The notes below the pieces were generated by a model. It searched no databases. It was not told where the DNA came from and saw only the letters and a list, made by a program, of their open reading frames with translations. 7,016 bases of DNA, taken from the NCBI GenBank assembly GCA_013042035.1, contig JABDQX010000068.1:1-7016 (forward strand), given 5' to 3'. The DNA comes from Gammaproteobacteria bacterium (lineage in GTDB: Bacteria > Pseudomonadota > Gammaproteobacteria > HK1). A program made the position numbers and the translations under genes. Below, in pieces: positions 5,976-7,016 of this stretch; positions within the stretch are counted from its first letter, which is position 1; each line of letters starts with the position of its first letter.

Positions 5976-6005
5976 ATTAGACCGCTAAGCCTCTATTCCC
6001 GTCAA
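5976..6005 (-). promoter_or_regulatory. Sigma-70-type promoter of the tRNA gene
   Basis: On the minus strand a -35 box TTGACG (6000-6005) and a -10 box TCTAAT (5976-5981) are 18 bases apart, each differing from consensus at one position. The expected start lies near 5969, a few bases before the tRNA 5' end. The following CCCTCGC is a GC-rich discriminator of the kind found in promoters of stable RNA genes under stringent control. With no clear terminator after the tRNA, this promoter could also feed pntAA. Confidence 0.65.
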
Positions 6006-6194
6006 GGAAAAAGAGACTACATTTCAACATCGATTCCAATCCATGATTTTTTACCAGAGGTACATGTAAAAGTCGAATTGTGCCGCATAACGAAGCAAAA
6101 ACGAGCGAAAAAGCGGAGGTTACTCGAAGTAAATGAGCATTTTTAGGGGGTTTTTAACGACGTTAGGGAGTGCAAGGCGACTTTTGCATACAGC

Positions 6195-6680
6195 TCACCA
6201 AACTAAAATCTCACTGAACGCAAACGCGGCAACATGCAGTACGGCCAACCCGTATACGCCAGCCAACAGATCATCGAGCATAATACCGAACCCGCCCCCA
6301 ACATGGGCGTCGATAAACCCGATTGGCCAGGGTTTGACGATATCGAAGAAGCGAAAAAGCATGAAACCCGATAGAACCCAGCCCCAACCCGCAGGGACAG
6401 CAACCATCGTGACCAGGAACCCGACAATCTCATCCCATACGATGGCCGGATGATCATGCACACCCAGGGCGCGGGCCGTCATCCCACAAAACCAAACACC
6501 CGGAACGAACAGGATTGCGATGATCGCAAGGTAGGAAAGCCAGGACAGAGCAAGGGACTGAAGAAAAATGTAAAAAATAACGCCGACCAGCGACCCCATG
6601 GTCCCCGGCGCGAAGGGAACAAGTCCCGCGCCGAATCCCAGGGAAAAGAGATGGACGGGGTGCTTAAGGAGGTGTTTCAT
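6195..6680 (-). CDS. pgpA: Phosphatidylglycerophosphatase A
   Basis: Inner-membrane phosphatase of 161 residues (172 in E. coli) that removes phosphate from phosphatidylglycerol phosphate to give phosphatidylglycerol. Conserved blocks are LGFGAGLVPFAPGTMGSLVG (14-33), GVHDHPAIVWDEIVGF (73-88) with the acidic residues of the active site, FRFFDIVKPWPIGFID (109-124) and GGGFGIMLDDLLAGVYG (128-144). Hydrophobic helices lie around residues 32-62, 88-108 and 136-154. An in-frame TGA four codons upstream fixes ATG 6680 as the first possible start; no good Shine-Dalgarno precedes it. In many gammaproteobacteria pgpA directly follows thiL, but here the upstream neighbour is a divergent transposase-like gene beyond about 257 AT-rich bases, so the usual context appears broken. 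No terminator was recognised after the stop. Confidence 0.95.
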   Translation of the reverse strand: MKHLLKHPVHLFSLGFGAGLVPFAPGTMGSLVGVIFYIFLQSLALSWLSYLAIIAILFVPGVWFCGMTARALGVHDHPAIVWDEIVGFLVTMVAVPAGWGWVLSGFMLFRFFDIVKPWPIGFIDAHVGGGFGIMLDDLLAGVYGLAVLHVAAFAFSEILVW

Positions 6681-6897
6681 GGCAATTGGTCATTACACGC
6701 CGTGCAAGGTTTTCTTGATCACGTACGGTACTCGATGGGTTTATGAACACCGAACATTATTTCGTGTGCAATTTTTTCAGAACCCACTGTTTTTAACGGG
6801 TTACCAGCAATTCCCGGAGAAAAAATATTTAGTTGAAAACCAATAGGTTACAGCATTAAGAAAAAAATCCATTCGTAAACTTTTTCGCAAAGTTCAG

Positions 6898-6903
6898 TAT
6901 AAT
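6898..6903 (+). promoter_or_regulatory. Perfect -10 box upstream of the right-edge gene
   Basis: TATAAT lies 34 bases before the ATG at 6938. The bases 15 to 18 positions further upstream (around GTAAAC, 6875-6880) match the -35 consensus poorly, and there is no TG extension. It overlaps CAGTAT (6895-6900), one of several copies of that motif and its complement in this leader. Confidence 0.4.
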
Positions 6904-6908
6904 GCAGG

Positions 6909-6925
6909 CCATACTGCAAGTATGG
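6909..6925 (+). promoter_or_regulatory. Leader hairpin partly covering the ribosome binding site
   Basis: CCATACT-GCA-AGTATGG is a perfect 7-base stem with a three-base loop. Its right arm ends in the first two bases of GGAG (6924-6927), the likely Shine-Dalgarno of the ATG at 6938, ten bases downstream. In a transcript the stem could reduce ribosome access, as described for transposase genes of IS10 and IS50. It could instead be a DNA operator. Confidence 0.45.
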
Positions 6926-6937
6926 AGTGAAATACTG

Positions 6938-7016
6938 ATGAGCGAGCCGTTCCGTAACCAACTGAGCGCCCCAGGTTTACTAAGCGAGGCGCGCCGTTGC
7001 TTTGAGCAGATACCGG
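6938..7016 (+). CDS. Probable transposase N-terminus, cut by window edge
   Basis: ATG at 6938 opens a frame that stays open for 26 codons to the end of the window, starting MSEPFRNQLSAPGLLSEARR and continuing with CFEQIP. GGAG at 6924-6927 gives a fair ribosome binding site. From memory, the pattern of a short polar start, then GLL, a basic segment and CFEQIPD-like residues resembles the first residues of a group of DDE transposases common in environmental gammaproteobacteria. This is recognition from a very short peptide, so the family call is tentative. No terminal inverted repeat or target duplication could be defined in the AT-rich bases upstream. It is transcribed divergently from pgpA. 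Confidence 0.45.
   Translation, partial: MSEPFRNQLSAPGLLSEARRCFEQIP

Noticed and set aside
6012..6190. A small gene or structured RNA between pgpA and the tRNA
   Set aside because: Only short A/T-rich runs and the TTACTCGAAGTAA inverted repeat are visible; no start with ribosome binding site, and no strong fold or terminator.
6781..6802. AACCC...GGGTT hairpin as terminator or insertion-sequence end
   Set aside because: The stem is only 5 bases with a 12-base loop and no proper T-run or repeated partner.

Overview
The window looks like chromosomal DNA from a gammaproteobacterium. The protein families, the three-subunit transhydrogenase and the tRNA-Phe body all fit this, but no gene here fixes the genus. 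It is mostly housekeeping sequence with several small repeat or mobile-type signatures. Almost everything is on the minus strand; only a truncated gene at the right edge is on the plus strand. No gene-free stretch exceeds 300 bases.

Reading the minus strand from right to left: pgpA (phosphatidylglycerophosphatase A, membrane lipid synthesis) at 6195-6680; a tRNA-Phe-type gene at 5890-5962 with a good stable-RNA promoter; the proton-pumping transhydrogenase genes pntAA (4698-5816), pntAB (4293-4598) and pntB (2862-4274), closed by a rho-independent terminator at 2808-2833; then the folate-branch pair pabB (1000-2589) and pabC (908 to beyond position 1). PntAA, PntAB and PntB form one membrane complex that moves hydride from NADH to NADP+ using the proton gradient. 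PabB and PabC act in series to turn chorismate into p-aminobenzoate. At the right edge a plus-strand ORF starts at 6938 and is cut after 26 codons; it resembles the N-terminus of a transposase.

The most notable observation is the tRNA. Its body and nearly all Phe identity positions are those of tRNA-Phe, and its stems are perfect, but the anticodon reads AAA instead of GAA and the 3' end is CCT instead of CCA. Next are the small repeats around pabB. A 15-base sequence occurs once inside pabB, where it lies within an apparent in-frame insertion, and once in inverted orientation at the pabB end, where it supplies the stop codon. A triple CACAGAG repeat sits just upstream of pabC, and a hairpin flanked by 7-base direct repeats lies upstream of pabB. 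PabB also carries the PIAGT motif typical of anthranilate synthase rather than PIKGT. The leader of the right-edge gene contains alternating complementary 5-mers that could form mutually exclusive hairpins over its ribosome binding site.

The other intergenic stretches are 4599-4697, 5963-6194, 2590-2861 and 6681-6937. Apart from the sites listed, I see no further genes in them; 6681-6937 is AT-rich. I see no CRISPR array, defence system or clearly new multi-gene system.
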